From positions 62,001 through 126,000 of the forward strand of contig NZ_DLHA01000054.1 of assembly GCF_002482975.1 (NCBI RefSeq): a stretch of 64,000 nucleotides of DNA, read 5' to 3'. The DNA is from Flavobacterium sp. UBA7680 (lineage in GTDB: Bacteria > Bacteroidota > Bacteroidia > Flavobacteriales > Flavobacteriaceae). This document shows, one piece after another, positions 63,101 to 64,000 of the stretch. Positions within the stretch are counted from its first letter, which is position 1. Each line of letters begins with the position of its first letter. A program made the translations under genes and the position numbers. The notes beneath the pieces were generated by a model. The model saw only the letters and a list, made by a program, of their open reading frames with translations, ran no database searches and was not told the origin of the DNA.

Positions 63101-64000
63101 TGAAAAAACAGATTGATTAAAGGTCTTACTAAAATCATCAAAACCAAAGGTAGGTTGATTTGATGTAATTAATGTGTCTGTATCGACCAAAGGAGGAATG
63201 ACCGCTATTAAATTCCCATATTCGTCATATGCATAATAAGTATCATGATTGATGTTTGTTAAAATTCCATTTACTTTTGAGGTACCAAAAGTTCTTTTTA
63301 ACACTACATGCCCTTCTTTATCAGTGAATTCATGCGTTGTTTTGTTGTTTCCATCAGCAGGAACCCAGTTTTCATCTTTAATTATTTTTTTATTTAATAA
63401 ACCACTTGCATAATAAGGTGAAGCATAAAATTTAGAGTCAATAATTGATGTGCCAGTTTGAGAATTAACAAGGTATTGTTTTACTTCATTTTCCTGATTA
63501 GTTTGATATTCCAGTTTTATTTCATGCCCATTCCCTAAAGCCCAATCAATACCTGGTGCTCCTTGTTTTAATATTCGATTTAGTGGAGATTTTTCAAATT
63601 CTTTTTCTGAGAAAGGATTTGGTTTGGTACTATTGATGTCCGCAGTATAATTTGCTATATAGTAACTATTTGTATTTGCGATTGCAGTATTTCGATAGGA
63701 TGCCAAATTAACAGAAGTATCCATATACGGAAGAAATTCTTTTTTTTGTCTTCCTATAGAATCATAGGATATTGATGTTATAATATCCTGAATTGAAGGA
63801 GAAGCTTTAATACCAATGTTTTGCATAGGTCTGCCTAATCCATCAAAATAAGTTATGGTTTCTATTACCTCACTGTTTTTGCGAATGCTATCATTAGTAT
63901 TCATTGGTGCTTGAAATACTCTTGTAAAAACATAATTTTCATTACTTAATGAAATACTTCGATAAGCATCTGATTCTATTTTGGCAACAAAAGTACTCCC
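60134..64000 (-). CDS. Second Rhs-type protein with unrecognised C-terminal domain (5' end outside window)
   Basis: The frame remains open to the right edge (residues before the ATG at 63904 include ENYVFTRVFQAP and fit the family), so the gene starts beyond 64000. At least 1288 residues are visible: a DUF6443-like segment (TYFDGLGRPMQNIGIKASPS), YD/Rhs repeats and the core YDYGARNYDPALCRWMNIDP ending PVFFIDPDGM (PxxxxDPxG). The variable tail of about 230 residues (GGTKYTGVDAQNQFKSLM, FEGTHPANIAIHDNYLYGGL, SFYYHLPVHNYERGKGYIGD) matches no toxin I know. It shares the conserved part with the protein at 40545 but lacks the zincin tail. The downstream small gene is the likely immunity gene. Confidence 0.8.
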   Translation of the reverse strand, partial: GSTFVAKIESDAYRSISLSNENYVFTRVFQAPMNTNDSIRKNSEVIETITYFDGLGRPMQNIGIKASPSIQDIITSISYDSIGRQKKEFLPYMDTSVNLASYRNTAIANTNSYYIANYTADINSTKPNPFSEKEFEKSPLNRILKQGAPGIDWALGNGHEIKLEYQTNQENEVKQYLVNSQTGTSIIDSKFYASPYYASGLLNKKIIKDENWVPADGNNKTTHEFTDKEGHVVLKRTFGTSKVNGILTNINHDTYYAYDEYGNLIAVIPPLVDTDTLITSNQPTFGFDDFSKTFNQSVFSGTTSGAGSVYVTIVNNVLKVVFSGGYNTSFLSNTPQDLPTTPCTLPDMNLGLISNGDYNASIVNGKLKLTSVTGAPSISFSSTFTVNLPTNCIGNRIVADVTILNNLCYQYKYDIKNRLVEKKLPGKDWEYIVYDKLDRPVLTQDANLRADKKWLFTKYDAFSRPAYTGEYVNATDVTRISVQTLADNSSSTFENKQASVLNILGTSLNYSNTAFPNSGIDLFTINYYDDYSSIDLDGGTSVSAYGITPISNAKGLSTCSKVRVLGTSNWITTVNYYDNKGRTVYNYNKNNFLNSIAAVKTQFDFGGKVLETTSTHKKGIDALITIVDSYSYDHVGRILTQSQSINNQTKEIIASNTYDKLGQLISKGVGGKINQSRLQNVTYNYNIRGWLKGINNINTIGANLFAFQINYNDITDPLKKLYNGNISQTSWKTANTDSSLKNYTYTYDALNRLTQATDNSTLNSGRYNEGLSYDKNGNIMSILRLGHINPTATTFGTMDNLAYTYTGNRLDKVEDSSGSTEGFSNGANIPIEYTYDNNGNMKTDANKGITAISYNHLNLPTSVSINGGTISYFYDATGIKQRKTISTGGSTDYAGSFVYENNSLKQFSHPEGYITYNAGIYNYIYQYKDHLGNIRLSYQDKDNNGVVNTSEIVQENNYYAFGLMQKGYNSAINGVDNKYKYNGKELQDNNINGKQLDFYDYGARNYDPALCRWMNIDPLSEISRRFSPYNYALNNPVFFIDPDGMAVEDFEGGTKYTGVDAQNQFKSLMTNMGSKDGEYEQDKDGNYKKTSNVGDDIGVDFYHSNKKDSKGNQLTYATDRQGNWATINNGKKTLSGTIRGNDVDWQTIYDEWKNDLGPVRSIFEGTHPANIAIHDNYLYGGLYNKFIKSGSLKKGYEANFYYIWDNYWTFNNMQVQMMGTYNVSFYKLGDNVLNIVQDSKSRSSFYYHLPVHNYERGKGYIGDNGMWYPPIKGENNTYQTYIFMTTNR

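Overview
The window comes from a low-GC member of the Bacteroidota, most likely a Flavobacterium. Supporting this are a SusC/SusD pair, several glycoside hydrolases with signal peptides or lipoboxes, starts without Shine-Dalgarno sequences, promoter-like TAnnTTTG boxes, a LytTR two-component pair, a NagB/PIG-L fusion and Bacteroidota-type Rhs proteins. I saw no rRNA, tRNA, CRISPR array or transposase gene.

Layout. 0-3.3 kb: the end of an aldose 1-epimerase gene, a GH43 lipoprotein, a decayed small ORF and flavohaemoprotein hmp with an FNR-like site. 3.3-39.5 kb: a large glycan-use region, which I read as an N-glycan (glycoprotein) utilisation locus. It has GH29 (two), a glucosamine-6-phosphate deaminase/deacetylase fusion, a LytS/LytTR-type sensor-regulator pair, GH92 (two), a sodium/solute symporter, a GH130 phosphorylase, a CBM9-like protein, a GHL10-type hydrolase, a Tat-exported glycosylasparaginase, GH2, GH20, PA14-containing GH3, SusC, SusD, a sialidase-fold lipoprotein, a sugar mutarotase and an M28 peptidase. 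The logic fits stepwise trimming: fucose by GH29, beta-galactose by GH2, beta-GlcNAc by GH20, alpha-mannose by GH92, Asn-GlcNAc by glycosylasparaginase. The leftover Man-beta-1,4-GlcNAc would enter through the symporter and be phosphorolysed in the cytoplasm by GH130, with GlcNAc continuing toward the NagB fusion. No endo-beta-N-acetylglucosaminidase or PNGase is visible here.

The gaps in this first 39 kb are packed with at least eight families of long inverted repeats (about 30-150 bp). Some families recur in several gaps, and in one gap they are nested.

39.6-64 kb has a different character. After an XRE regulator with a broken 3' end comes a long run of minus-strand genes. In transcription order they are two lipoproteins, four secreted tail-fibre-like proteins sharing one C-terminal module, a GspC/PilP-like protein, a beta-helix pseudopilin-like protein, two pseudopilins, a GspF/PilC platform protein, then a split Rhs pair (1139 aa plus about 1425 aa) ending in an HExxH zincin toxin domain and a small lipoprotein as candidate immunity protein. 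A fifth tail-fibre-like paralogue lies on the plus strand at 58.4 kb. A second Rhs protein with a different C-terminal domain and its own small downstream gene runs off the right edge. The coupling of a type II/IV-pilus-like apparatus, tail-fibre-like paralogues and polymorphic Rhs toxins is the most interesting candidate for an undescribed system. Their joint function is inference; only the gene order, overlaps and shared modules are seen directly.
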